Source: Deltaproteobacteria bacterium
Lineage (GTDB): Bacteria > Desulfobacterota > Desulfobacteria > Desulfobacterales > ETH-SRB1
Length of the DNA stretch: 11,656 bases
NCBI GenBank assembly: GCA_030627405.1
Contig: DAOUSD010000025.1
Coordinates: 1 to 11,656, forward strand
Direction: 5' to 3'
Shown here: positions 1 to 7,756 of the stretch, in pieces
How the letters are laid out: the number at the start of each line of letters is the position of its first letter
Position numbering within the stretch: the stretch's first letter is position 1
Notes under the pieces: generated by a model
What the model saw: only the letters and a program-made list of their open reading frames with translations
Databases searched by the model: none
What the model was told of the DNA's origin: nothing
Made by a program: the position numbers and the translations under genes

Positions 1-735
1 GCCCGAATTTTTAAAAACCAGCAATATAACGATACAGCGGTTTTAAATGGTTCCGATCCTGTTGTGCGTTCTTTGAGCAGAGATATCCTGAGCAGAAAAG
101 TTTTTTTCAGTTCAAAAGAAAAAAAAGGCGTGGCAATAAGCGATGAAAGCATAATTTCTCAGGAAAACATGTCCCGGCTCCTTGCAGACTTTAAACTGCC
201 GGGCAAACACAACATGGAGAATGCTGCAGCGGCAAGTCTTGCGGCACTGGCTGCCGGAGGGACTTTTGAAGGGGTGCGAACGGCATTGAGAAAATTTAAA
301 GGGCTTTCCCACAGGCTTGAATATATTGATACTCTGAATGGTGTCGACTTTTTCGACGATTCAAAGGCTACAAATGTTGATTCAGTGGCAAAAGCGCTTG
401 AAACTTTTGAAAGACCCGTAGTCCTGATTATGGGCGGGCGAAAGAAGGGAAGTAAATTTCATACCCTGAGAGATTTGATAGATAGGCACACAAAAAAGCT
501 GATAGTTATTGGAGAAGCAAAAGAGGATATTAAGGCTGAACTTGGGGATATTAAGCCTGTTGAGACTGCGACTACCATGGAGGACGCAGTTTTTAAGGCA
601 TATAATGCTGCAAAACCGGGCAATATTGTACTCTTGTCGCCGGCCTGCGCCAGCTTTGACATGTATAACAGCTATACGCAAAGGGGAGAAGATTTTTGCA
701 GAGCCGTTGCAAAGCTTGGAACAGTTCATGGTTAA
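1..735 (+). CDS. murD: UDP-N-acetylmuramoylalanine--D-glutamate ligase, C-terminal part (5' end outside window)
   Basis: MurD is the cytoplasmic Mur ligase that adds D-glutamate to UDP-MurNAc-L-Ala using ATP. The reading frame is open from base 1, so the gene begins upstream. About 244 codons are present, a little over half of a usual ~450-residue MurD. The fragment starts in the end of the central ATPase domain (a VLNGSDP-like segment at about 43-63). It then contains the MurD signature FFDDSKATN (about 349-375) at the start of the C-terminal domain, a Gly-rich IMGGRKKGSKF segment near 427-462, and LLSPACASFD at 631-660 followed by the QRGEDF motif. The P-loop and carbamylated lysine lie outside the window. 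The stop is TAA at 733-735, and ftsW begins 71 bases downstream. The first possible internal start (GTG at 64) is not the true start, because the homology continues upstream of it. Identification is secure; only the 5' part is missing. Confidence 0.96.
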   Translation, partial: ARIFKNQQYNDTAVLNGSDPVVRSLSRDILSRKVFFSSKEKKGVAISDESIISQENMSRLLADFKLPGKHNMENAAAASLAALAAGGTFEGVRTALRKFKGLSHRLEYIDTLNGVDFFDDSKATNVDSVAKALETFERPVVLIMGGRKKGSKFHTLRDLIDRHTKKLIVIGEAKEDIKAELGDIKPVETATTMEDAVFKAYNAAKPGNIVLLSPACASFDMYNSYTQRGEDFCRAVAKLGTVHG

Positions 736-767
736 CAGTTGTCAGTTACTGATTCTATGTTTTGAGC

Positions 768-791
768 AACCGTGAAGCGTGAAGCGTAAAC
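768..791 (+). repeat. Short heptamer tandem repeat between murD and ftsW
   Basis: The 71-base murD-ftsW gap contains two exact copies of CGTGAAG (771-777, 778-784) and a degenerate third, CGTAAAC (785-791), preceded by CAAC. It resembles the longer heptamer arrays before murC and after ftsZ in this window. It ends about 15 bases before the ftsW ATG, where a ribosome binding site would be expected. No function is evident. Confidence 0.6.
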
Positions 792-806
792 CCTTACTTA
801 TTTATT

Positions 807-1958
807 ATGCCAAAACAACCGCCTAAAAACAATTCGCAATCAGAATACGATATCAAACTTCTTTTCCCTGTCCTTTTTCTGGTTGGGATAGGAATTGTAA
901 TGGTTTACAGCTCAAGTTCAGCCCTGTCGCTTAAAGAATTTGGAATTGACTACTATTTTTTTAAGAAACAGACGTTTTTTTCACTATTAGGAATTCTTGT
1001 TCTGGTTAGTTGCAGGCATATTCCGTTAAAACTTTTTCGTTCTTTGGCATATCCGTTTTTATTTTTAGCGTTTCTATTGCTGATTGCTGTTAAGTTTTCC
1101 GGACTGGGTATAACTGCCGGGGGCTCCACACGGTGGTTACGGCTGGGTTTTTTTACATTCCAGCCATCTGAGTTTGCGCGTTTTTCTCTTGTGTTATACC
1201 TGGCGTACTCCATGAGTAAAAAACTGGATAAACTTAAAGATTTTTCAATTGGTTTCCTGCCCCATGTCTTAGTTCTCGGCATATTCGCAATACTGATATT
1301 TCTGCAACCGGATTTTGGTTCGGTAATTATTTTTGGGGCAATTACATGGATTATGCTTTTTATCGGAGGTGTTCGAATCTTGCATCTTTTAACACCGCTG
1401 CTGATTTTTCTGCCCGCTTTATATTTATTTATGATTAACGCCCCTTACAGGTTTAAACGAATTATGAGTTTCTGGGATCCATGGCAATATCCGGCAGATG
1501 AAGGATACCAGATGATACATTCCTTTATGGCTTTCGGTACCGGGGGCATATGGGGAACAGGAATAGGAAAAGGTTATCAGAAGCTTTTCTACCTTCCCGA
1601 ACCACATACTGATTTTATTTTTTCAGTTATCGGCGAGGAGCTTGGGCTTTTTGGTGTCCTTGTAATTCTATTGCTCTATTCTGTGATCCTGTGGAGGGGA
1701 ATCAGCATAGCAATAAATGCTGATGAGCCTTTTGGATCATTTATGGCTATTGGTTTGACAATCGCAATTGGGCTTCAGGTTTGCATTAATATGGGAGTTG
1801 CCCTGGGCCTTTTACCAACCAAGGGGCTTACCCTGCCATTCTTGAGTTATGGGGGGACTTCTCTTTTAATCAATATGGCATCAATAGGAGTATTGATGAA
1901 TATAGGAGCATCTGCCAATGCGCTTAAAACCAGGCGAGTCGGGAAAAAAAGCGCATAA
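807..1958 (+). CDS. ftsW: Peptidoglycan glycosyltransferase FtsW (SEDS family)
   Basis: FtsW is the inner-membrane SEDS glycosyltransferase that polymerises lipid II at the septum with its partner class B PBP. The 383-residue length is normal. The protein has a short polar N-terminus (residues 1-16) and then about ten hydrophobic membrane segments. SEDS landmarks are visible: GSTRWL at 106-111, QPSEFA at 119-124, QPDFG at 167-171, the HTDFIFSVIGEE loop at 267-278 with the catalytic Asp at 269, and PTKGLTLPFLSYGG at 337-350. RodA and SpoVE share the fold, but position between murD and murG argues for FtsW. The ATG at 807 fits the family N-terminus, yet no Shine-Dalgarno sequence lies in the preceding 20 bases, which are AT-rich and follow a heptamer repeat. 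The last 41 bases overlap murG. Confidence 0.95.
   Translation: MPKQPPKNNSQSEYDIKLLFPVLFLVGIGIVMVYSSSSALSLKEFGIDYYFFKKQTFFSLLGILVLVSCRHIPLKLFRSLAYPFLFLAFLLLIAVKFSGLGITAGGSTRWLRLGFFTFQPSEFARFSLVLYLAYSMSKKLDKLKDFSIGFLPHVLVLGIFAILIFLQPDFGSVIIFGAITWIMLFIGGVRILHLLTPLLIFLPALYLFMINAPYRFKRIMSFWDPWQYPADEGYQMIHSFMAFGTGGIWGTGIGKGYQKLFYLPEPHTDFIFSVIGEELGLFGVLVILLLYSVILWRGISIAINADEPFGSFMAIGLTIAIGLQVCINMGVALGLLPTKGLTLPFLSYGGTSLLINMASIGVLMNIGASANALKTRRVGKKSA
1904..1908 (+). promoter_or_regulatory. Ribosome binding site of murG inside ftsW
   Basis: AGGAG, nine bases before the murG ATG at 1918, lies within ftsW codons. It supports the ATG at 1918 as the start and suggests translational coupling of ftsW and murG. 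No other ATG, GTG or TTG in frame lies between this start and the conserved N-terminal nucleotide-sugar motif. Confidence 0.7.
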
Positions 1959-3066
1959 AGCGAATAGCAATGCAAAGCACATTGTAATTGCGGGTGGCGG
2001 CACAGGCGGGCATCTATTCCCCGGAATAGCCATTGCCGAGGCTTTTATTAAGCGTAACCCTGAGAATAGAGTCATTTTTATAAGTACGGGCAAGCCATTT
2101 GAAGTGTCTGTTTTAAAAGAAAAAAAATTTTTACTTAAAACCATAACAGTGGAAGGAATAAAAGGTCGGGGGATAGTTAATCAGATCATATCTGTTTCGA
2201 AAATACCAAAGGGATTATTTGAGTCCATGCTTATCCTGAAAGACTTCAGACCGAATCTAATTGTTGGAGTTGGAAGCTATTCCGCCGGGCCTGCGGTGCT
2301 TGGGGCATGGCTTATGGGAATTAAAATTGTTCTGCATGAACAGAACATATTGCCGGGCATTACAAACCGTATTTTGTCTTATCTGGCTGATCGTATTTAT
2401 GTTTCTTTTAAAGATACTCAGGCTGATTTTGATCCAAAGAAGGTTTGTTTTACAGGCAATCCTGTAAGGAACGAAATTCTTTGTTTTGCAATGGAACAAT
2501 CCGAAATTTCCGGTTCCGTTCAAGGCAAGCCTTTTACAGTTTTCGTAATTGGAGGCAGCCAGGGGGCTCACATCATCAATATGACTGTAGTGGATGCTCT
2601 GAAATTCTTAAAAGATAAGGATGGTTTTTTTTTCATACATCAAACAGGGGCCGCTGATGAAGAAGAGGTAAAGAACGCTTACAGAGGACAGGGTATTACC
2701 GGCACTGTTAAATCATTTTTCAATGATATGGGGCTGCAATATAGAAACGCCGATCTAATTATATGCAGAGCGGGTGCTACTACCATTGCTGAATTAACAA
2801 CTATCGGCAAAGGTGCGCTGTTAATACCATACCCTTTTGCGGCAGACAACCATCAGGTTTTAAATGCAAAAATATTGTCTGATGCAGGCGCCGCGGAAAT
2901 AATTCTTCAAAAGGAACTCAGCGGCAGGTCACTTGCGAGGAAAATTGAGCACTATGCATCAAACCACAGGGCACTTAATAATATGGCCTTAAAGGCAAAA
3001 AAACTTGGCAGGCCGGATGCAGCAAAGGCCATTGTTAATGATTGTTACAGGATTATAGGGATTTAG
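1918..3066 (+). CDS. murG: UDP-GlcNAc--undecaprenyl-PP-MurNAc-pentapeptide GlcNAc transferase
   Basis: MurG is the peripheral inner-membrane GT-B enzyme that adds GlcNAc to lipid I to give lipid II. The 382-residue product has both Rossmann halves: GGGTGGHLFP at 26-35, HEQN at 140-143 and GNPVR at 180-184 in the first, then GGSQGA at 212-217, CRAGATTIAEL at 283-293 and PYPFAADNHQ at 304-313 in the second. These are the donor- and acceptor-site motifs of the family. About 20 polar, basic residues precede the first conserved strand, somewhat longer than usual, because the start lies 41 bases inside ftsW. A good AGGAG site supports this start and no other start codon is available. The gene ends with TAG at 3064-3066, followed two codons later by an in-frame TAA. 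Confidence 0.95.
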   Translation: MRLKPGESGKKAHKANSNAKHIVIAGGGTGGHLFPGIAIAEAFIKRNPENRVIFISTGKPFEVSVLKEKKFLLKTITVEGIKGRGIVNQIISVSKIPKGLFESMLILKDFRPNLIVGVGSYSAGPAVLGAWLMGIKIVLHEQNILPGITNRILSYLADRIYVSFKDTQADFDPKKVCFTGNPVRNEILCFAMEQSEISGSVQGKPFTVFVIGGSQGAHIINMTVVDALKFLKDKDGFFFIHQTGAADEEEVKNAYRGQGITGTVKSFFNDMGLQYRNADLIICRAGATTIAELTTIGKGALLIPYPFAADNHQVLNAKILSDAGAAEIILQKELSGRSLARKIEHYASNHRALNNMALKAKKLGRPDAAKAIVNDCYRIIGI

Positions 3067-3131
3067 GGATTTTAAGAGAATTATAGTAACTATTGCTTGA
3101 ACGATAACTCTCTGAATTACAGTTTTCCCTA

Positions 3132-3163
3132 AACCATGAACCGTGAACCGTGAACCGTGAACC
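3132..3163 (+). repeat. Heptamer tandem repeat (AACCGTG) between murG and murC
   Basis: There are four heptamers in a row: AACCATG (3132-3138), then AACCGTG three times (3139-3159), with a partial fifth AACC (3160-3163). The array lies in the 113-base murG-murC gap and ends 16 bases before the murC ATG. It is directly followed by CTGAGTAGTTAT, part of which recurs after the array downstream of ftsZ. On the minus strand it would read as a repetitive Thr-Val-His-Gly-Ser type peptide, which I take to be spurious. Confidence 0.85.
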
Positions 3164-3179
3164 TGAGTAGTTATAGATT

Positions 3180-4583
3180 ATGTATCTTAAAAAATACCAC
3201 ATACACTTTGTAGGAATAGGAGGAATAGGAATGAGCGGCATCGCTGAGCTCCTTCTTAATCTCGGCTATAAGGTATCTGGTTCTGATATAAAGTCATCAG
3301 ACATTACGAGGCGCTTAAAAAAGCTCGGCGGTATAATATTTGAGGGGCATTCCGCTGAGCAGCTTAGCGGAGCCGATGTTGTTGTGACATCATCTGCAAT
3401 CGGAGCGGATAATCCGGAGGTTGTTGCTGCAAAAAAAGCCTCAATTCCTCTAATACCAAGAGCGGAAATGCTGGCCGAACTTATGCGGTTAAAGTACAGC
3501 GTGGCTGTGGCCGGTGCGCATGGAAAAACATCAACAACTTCAATAATTGCTTCGGTACTGAGTAAGGGAGGGCTTGATCCTACAGTGGTTATCGGCGGTA
3601 AACTTAAAGGCATAGACTCAAATGCGCTGCTTGGCAGAGGTGACTTTATAGTAGCCGAAGCTGATGAAAGTGATGGGTCTTTCCTTAAAATGTCGCCTAC
3701 TATAGCGGTAGTAACCAATATAGACAGAGAGCATCTCGATTTTTATAAAGACTTAACTTCCATAAAAAAAGTCTTCTTAAGTTTCATCGACAGGATACCT
3801 TTCTATGGTCTTGCCGTGCTTTGCCTTGATAATGAGCCGATACAGGAGCTTATTCCTAAGATTAAGAAACGCTTTACTACCTATGGGATGAGCACCCAGG
3901 CTGACTTTTATGCAAGAGACATTGTGTTCAGCGATCAGAAAAGCAGGTTTGATATCTATCATATGGGCGATATGCTTGGAAACATAACTTTAAATCTTCC
4001 CGGTACCCACAATGTCTATAACTCTTTGGCAAGCATTGCTGTTGGAATTGAGCTGGATATTCCCTTTGATATTATCAAGAACGCCCTGGAAACTCTTGAA
4101 GGTGTTCAGCGAAGGCTTGAGGTCAAAGGAGAAAAAAGGGGCATCACAGTTATTGACGATTACGGACATCATCCAACAGAGATTAAAACTACTCTGAGAG
4201 CTGTAAGAGAAAGCTGGCCGGACAGGCGTATAGTCGCAGTTTTTCAGCCACACCGCTATACCAGAACAAAAGCGCTCTTTAATGAGTTTACGCGCTCATT
4301 CTACCAGTCGGATCTGCTTGTAGTTCTTCCAATTTATCCTGCGGGCGAAGAAAAGATAGAGGGAATAGATGGCGGTGCCCTCTGTGAGGGCATCAGGACG
4401 CACGGCCATAAAAAAGCTGTGTTCAAAGAAAGTTTCAAAGAGGCTGTTTTACATTTGAATGAAATATTAGAAGAGCGAGATATACTGCTGACTTTAGGTG
4501 CAGGAGATGTATGGAAAGTCGGGGAAGAGGTTCTTGATATATTATCTGAAGAGAAGATTAGGCTCGGCCGGTTTGTTTCATAA
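3180..4583 (+). CDS. murC: UDP-N-acetylmuramate--L-alanine ligase
   Basis: MurC is the first Mur ligase of the cytoplasmic pathway, joining L-alanine to UDP-MurNAc with ATP. The 467 residues match the family length and three-domain layout. The N-terminal UDP-binding domain has GIGGIGMSG at 12-20. The central ATPase domain has the P-loop GAHGKTSTT at 112-120, AEADESDGSF at 159-168, TNIDREHLDFY at 179-189 and GTHNVYNSLAS at 275-285. The C-terminal domain has DDYGHHPTEI at 326-335 and FQPHRYTRT at 355-363. The DDYGHHP motif separates MurC from MurD, MurE and MurF. The ATG at 3180 places the first conserved strand at residue 7, as usual, but no Shine-Dalgarno sequence is visible. It is preceded by a heptamer repeat gap and followed after 54 bases by murB, in the common murC-murB order. 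Confidence 0.97.
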   Translation: MYLKKYHIHFVGIGGIGMSGIAELLLNLGYKVSGSDIKSSDITRRLKKLGGIIFEGHSAEQLSGADVVVTSSAIGADNPEVVAAKKASIPLIPRAEMLAELMRLKYSVAVAGAHGKTSTTSIIASVLSKGGLDPTVVIGGKLKGIDSNALLGRGDFIVAEADESDGSFLKMSPTIAVVTNIDREHLDFYKDLTSIKKVFLSFIDRIPFYGLAVLCLDNEPIQELIPKIKKRFTTYGMSTQADFYARDIVFSDQKSRFDIYHMGDMLGNITLNLPGTHNVYNSLASIAVGIELDIPFDIIKNALETLEGVQRRLEVKGEKRGITVIDDYGHHPTEIKTTLRAVRESWPDRRIVAVFQPHRYTRTKALFNEFTRSFYQSDLLVVLPIYPAGEEKIEGIDGGALCEGIRTHGHKKAVFKESFKEAVLHLNEILEERDILLTLGAGDVWKVGEEVLDILSEEKIRLGRFVS

Positions 4584-4637
4584 GATGTTACAAGTTTAAA
4601 AATCCTTCAATTTAGGCGAAAACAAGTAGATATTTTT

Positions 4638-5588
4638 ATGGTACTTGATTCTGATTCAAAAATATGGCTTGAAAGCCGGTTTAAAAACAGCGTCAGATTT
4701 GATGAATCTATGTCGAAGCATACATCTTTACGGGTGGGGGGTGCGGCCGACGCTTTTGTCATGCCTGAAAAGCCCGAAGAACTTGTGGATCTTATCAGGT
4801 GGTGCCGGCAGAAGGATATTCCTTTTCTTGTTATCGGAGACGGGACGAATCTTCTTGTAAAAGACAGCGGCATACGCGGAATTGTAATTGTACTTACAAA
4901 ATGTCTAATGACCATTACCGGAAGAGATATGGAAAGAAATGGTATCATTGTTACTGCTCCGGCTGGGGCAAGGATGCAGGCTCTTTGCTCTTTTGCTGTT
5001 AAGAATGGCCTCAAAGGGATGAATTTTGCCGTTGGTATTCCCGGTACGGTGGGTGGAGGCATAATGATGAATGCCGGAACTGCCCATGGATCAATAAAAG
5101 GCGTTCTTGATTCCATAAAGATTTTGCTGCCTGACGGGCATACTAAAATAATCATGAGAGAAAATTTGGACTTTGAATACAGAAAACTGTCTCTGAAAGA
5201 TGAAGTAAAAGAAGGTAATCAAGGGCAGCCCATTATATTAGGGGCATGCTTTTGCCTGCGTCCTTCAGACCCATGGAAACTTCAAAAAGATGCTGAGAAA
5301 ATTCTGAAAGAAAGAAAAGAAAGACAGCCGGCGGGCCTGCATAGCGCAGGATGTTTTTTTAAAAACCCTTTGTCCGGTAAAACAGCGGGAGACCTTATTG
5401 ATCTGGCCGGACTTAAAGGCAAGTCAATAGGTGGAGCAGAAATTTCATTAAAACATGCCAATTTTATTATTAACAGAAACAAAGCATCTGCCTCCGACAT
5501 ACTGGCTCTTATAGAGCTTGTTCGGGTAACGGTGTCAAAAAAGTTCAACATTAACCTGGAGCCGGAGGTAAAAATTGTTGGGCAATAA
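4638..5588 (+). CDS. murB: UDP-N-acetylenolpyruvoylglucosamine reductase
   Basis: MurB is the FAD- and NADPH-dependent cytoplasmic reductase that turns UDP-GlcNAc-enolpyruvate into UDP-MurNAc, the substrate of MurC. The 316 residues fit the shorter, type II MurB class. The FAD domain shows HTSLRVGGAADAF at 28-40, GDGTNLLV at 67-74 and the GIPGTVGGGIMMNAG loop at 133-147. The conserved YR pair is at 181-182. The C-terminal substrate domain has SAGCFFKNP at 236-244, HANFIINRNKA at 273-283 and LEPEV at 307-311, holding the expected catalytic Glu. The proton donor, Ser in the E. coli enzyme, is Cys239 here, a substitution I recall as tolerated in the family. The ATG at 4638 has only a weak upstream site. 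The last 14 bases overlap ftsQ. Confidence 0.95.
   Translation: MVLDSDSKIWLESRFKNSVRFDESMSKHTSLRVGGAADAFVMPEKPEELVDLIRWCRQKDIPFLVIGDGTNLLVKDSGIRGIVIVLTKCLMTITGRDMERNGIIVTAPAGARMQALCSFAVKNGLKGMNFAVGIPGTVGGGIMMNAGTAHGSIKGVLDSIKILLPDGHTKIIMRENLDFEYRKLSLKDEVKEGNQGQPIILGACFCLRPSDPWKLQKDAEKILKERKERQPAGLHSAGCFFKNPLSGKTAGDLIDLAGLKGKSIGGAEISLKHANFIINRNKASASDILALIELVRVTVSKKFNINLEPEVKIVGQ
5564..5568 (+). promoter_or_regulatory. Ribosome binding site deciding the TTG start of ftsQ
   Basis: GGAGG lies six bases before TTG 5575 and nine before TTG 5578, inside the end of murB. No ATG or GTG in the ftsQ frame lies near it, and the next in-frame ATG (5701) falls within the membrane helix. The site therefore indicates a TTG start, at 5575 or 5578. 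Confidence 0.7.
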
Positions 5589-6429
5589 TCAGATAAGAAA
5601 AAACTATTACAAGGGCGCATCAACCAAAAAACGCGTCAAAATATTACAGCGCTTTGTTTTCTGTTTCGAAATATTGGCTGCTGTCGGCATTTTAACTGTA
5701 ATGAGCTTTGTTTTTATTCTGGCTTACGACTTCATTACACAATGTGACTATTTCAAGGCTGATAACATAGTCATTAAAGGAGCGCATCGACTTTCAAAAC
5801 AGCATATCCTTGAACAGGCAAATATAAATAAAGGAACAAATATTCTTTCCGTAAATCTTTCAATAATAAGAAACAGATTGCTGGCGCATTCGTGGATAGC
5901 CGAGACTGAAGTCAGAAGAGAACTGCCGGACATAATAACTATTGTAATTAAGGAGCATGAACCGCTTGCCATTTTAGATCTTGGCCGCAGGTTCCTGATA
6001 AACGTTAATGGAGAAGTATTTAAAGAATGGACTGCATCGGATCGTGATGTTTTACCAATTGTCAGCGGACTTCAATTTTCAGATCTGAATGTTTCCGGTG
6101 AGCCGCGCAGCACATCTTTTAATGCAGTAATGGAAGTTTTACGTCTTGGCCTGGAATCTGATAGCATTCTTCCAAACAGGAGAATAAGAAAAATCAGGGT
6201 GGACAGACAAATAGGTCTTACCCTCTATGCATTTGATCGAGCAAGAGTAATAAAACTGGGCTATCATGATTATCCAGACAAGTATGAAAGACTTGAAAGC
6301 GTGCTTTTTTACCTGAAGAAAAAGAAATGTTTTCCGGATTTCAATTCTATCGATTTGAATCACCTGGATCGTATTGTTGTAAATCTTGTGAAGGATGAAT
6401 CATCTGCCGGGGATCATAAGGAGGTTTAA
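5575..6429 (+). CDS. ftsQ: Cell division protein FtsQ (POTRA domain)
   Basis: FtsQ is a bitopic inner-membrane divisome protein that links FtsB/FtsL to the early Z-ring components. The 284-residue product shows the expected plan: a basic cytoplasmic tail (residues 1-27), one membrane helix (about 28-52), and a periplasmic POTRA domain (about 58-128). The POTRA domain has the typical pattern of FKADNIVIKGAHRLSKQHIL, then a segment with NILSVNLSIIRNRL, then WIAETEVRRELPDIITIVI. The FtsQ beta domain follows, starting with EHEPLAILDLG (128-138). Sequence is less conserved than in its neighbours, as normal for FtsQ, so topology and position between murB and ftsA carry weight. The start is TTG with a strong GGAGG, overlapping murB by 14 bases. 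The gene ends one base before the ftsA ATG, implying coupled translation. Confidence 0.92.
   Translation: MLGNNQIRKNYYKGASTKKRVKILQRFVFCFEILAAVGILTVMSFVFILAYDFITQCDYFKADNIVIKGAHRLSKQHILEQANINKGTNILSVNLSIIRNRLLAHSWIAETEVRRELPDIITIVIKEHEPLAILDLGRRFLINVNGEVFKEWTASDRDVLPIVSGLQFSDLNVSGEPRSTSFNAVMEVLRLGLESDSILPNRRIRKIRVDRQIGLTLYAFDRARVIKLGYHDYPDKYERLESVLFYLKKKKCFPDFNSIDLNHLDRIVVNLVKDESSAGDHKEV
6418..6424 (+). promoter_or_regulatory. Ribosome binding site of ftsA
   Basis: AAGGAGG lies six bases before the ATG at 6431 and within the last codons of ftsQ. It identifies 6431 as the ftsA start rather than an in-frame ATG 36 bases upstream (6395), which would add 12 residues not typical of FtsA. Confidence 0.8.
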
Positions 6430-6430
6430 C

Positions 6431-7660
6431 ATGCAGGGAAAGGAAGAAATCGTTGTAGGCCTTGATATTGGAACCACCAAAATCTGCGCTGTTGTTGGTG
6501 AAATATCCGGCGCTGGAATCAATATAGTCGGTATAGGCACCTACCCTTCAATCGGGCTTCGCAAGGGAGTAGTAGTGAATATTGAATCAACCGTAGAATC
6601 TATAAAAAAAGCGGTTGAGGAAGCGGAGCTTATGGCCGGCTGCGAAATCTCATCGGTTTATGCTGGAATTGCAGGAGGGCATATAACCGGCTTCAACAGC
6701 CGCGGAATTGTAGCGGTAAAAAGTTCTGAAATAACTGAGCTTGATGTTGAGAGAGTAATTGATGCCGCAAAAGCTGTAGCAATCCCAATGGACAGGGAAG
6801 TAATACATGTGATTCCCCAGGAATTCATTGTTGATGATGAGGCAGGTATTCAAAATCCTGTTGGTATGGCAGGGGTAAGGCTGGAGGCGAAAATTCATAT
6901 TGTGACCGGAGCTGTAACGTCGGCTCACAACATTGTCAAGTGTGCAAACCGTTCTGGTCTTGATGTCTGTGATATTGTTCTGGAATCTCTTGCTTCCGGC
7001 GAAGCTGTGCTGACCGAAGAAGAAAAGCAGTTGGGTACGTGTTTGATTGACCTCGGTGGAGGGACAAGCGATCTGGCTATATTTTGCAACAAAAATATCA
7101 GGCATACATTCGTGCTTGGATTAGGGGGCAACAACCTGACAAATGACCTGGCAATTGGACTGCACGCACCGCTGAGAGAAGCGGAGAAGATAAAGAAAAT
7201 GTATGGAACTTGCGTTGCAAAAAATATCAGCAGCGAAGAAACTATCGAGGTACCTGGTATGGGGGGGCGAAAGCCCAGAAAACTTTCCAGACAAATTCTT
7301 GGTGAAATTTTGGAACCCCGTATGGAGGAAATCTTCACACTGATAAATAGAGAAATTTATAGAGCGGAAATGGAGAAATCAATTTCGTCAGGCATTGTTT
7401 TGACGGGCGGATCAGCGCTTTTGAGGGATGCAACTGAAGTCGCAGAATCAGTTTTCAATTTTCCAACCCGGTTAGGTAAGCCTATGGGAATCAGTGGTCT
7501 GGTCGATGTCGTAAACAACCCCATGTATGCTACAGGCGTTGGGCTGGTTATATACGGTGCCAAAAACCAGACTGCCAAGAAGAAATTCAGGATTCGCGAC
7601 AAAAACATTTTCAACTGTTTAATAACAAGGATGAAGAAATGGTTTAAGGATGTAATTTGA
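6431..7660 (+). CDS. ftsA: Cell division protein FtsA (actin-like Z-ring membrane anchor)
   Basis: FtsA is an actin-like ATPase that polymerises at midcell, anchors FtsZ to the membrane and recruits later divisome proteins. The 409 residues match the family. Phosphate 1 motif VGLDIGTTKICAV lies at 9-21. The FtsA-specific 1C region (about 85-165) includes AIPMDREVIHVIPQEF (117-132). Phosphate 2 LIDLGGGTSDLAIF is at 205-218 and the adenosine motif GIVLTGGSALL at 321-331. The C-terminal end (about 392-409) is a short basic, aromatic-rich stretch suited to an amphipathic membrane-targeting helix. The start at 6431 is fixed by an excellent AAGGAGG. The gene follows ftsQ by one base and precedes ftsZ by 112 bases containing a large hairpin. 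It stops with TGA. Confidence 0.97.
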   Translation: MQGKEEIVVGLDIGTTKICAVVGEISGAGINIVGIGTYPSIGLRKGVVVNIESTVESIKKAVEEAELMAGCEISSVYAGIAGGHITGFNSRGIVAVKSSEITELDVERVIDAAKAVAIPMDREVIHVIPQEFIVDDEAGIQNPVGMAGVRLEAKIHIVTGAVTSAHNIVKCANRSGLDVCDIVLESLASGEAVLTEEEKQLGTCLIDLGGGTSDLAIFCNKNIRHTFVLGLGGNNLTNDLAIGLHAPLREAEKIKKMYGTCVAKNISSEETIEVPGMGGRKPRKLSRQILGEILEPRMEEIFTLINREIYRAEMEKSISSGIVLTGGSALLRDATEVAESVFNFPTRLGKPMGISGLVDVVNNPMYATGVGLVIYGAKNQTAKKKFRIRDKNIFNCLITRMKKWFKDVI

Positions 7661-7709
7661 TTTGTCGATTAGGATGGGAATCAACCTGTCAAATTAATTA
7701 TTATTTGTA

Positions 7710-7754
7710 ACCTGAGTTGAGTAATTTTTTGCGAAAAAATCGCTCAATTCAGGT
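7710..7754 (+). promoter_or_regulatory. Long inverted repeat (hairpin) in the ftsA-ftsZ gap
   Basis: Bases 7710-7730 pair with 7734-7754 around a GCG loop (7731-7733). The 21-position stem has one A-C mismatch and two G-U wobbles. The outer arm is ACCTGAGTTGAG against CTCAATTCAGGT, and the inner arm is ATTTTTT against AAAAAAT. It ends just before the ftsZ ribosome binding site. It lacks the trailing U-run of a standard terminator, so an RNA-processing site, a translation-modulating structure, a bidirectional terminator or a dispersed palindromic repeat are all possible. The structure is seen directly; its role is unknown. Confidence 0.65.
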
Positions 7755-7756
7755 GT

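Noticed and set aside
3053..3241. Small minus-strand frame across the heptamer array before murC
   Set aside because: Its repetitive peptide simply reflects the AACCGTG repeat, and it overlaps the murC start; no family pattern or ribosome binding site is seen.
3266..3718. 150-codon minus-strand frame opposite murC
   Set aside because: It is a shadow of the conserved murC ATPase domain, with Ala/Ser/Pro-rich composition and no own start signal.
4607..5155. Long minus-strand open frame of 182 codons opposite murB
   Set aside because: It lies wholly opposite a clearly conserved murB, is rich in Pro/Ser/Thr/Ile as expected of an antisense shadow, and has no recognisable motif.
6395..6430. Upstream ATG for ftsA giving 12 extra residues
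   Set aside because: The ATG at 6431 has an ideal AAGGAGG and gives the usual FtsA N-terminus; the upstream start lies inside ftsQ without such a site.
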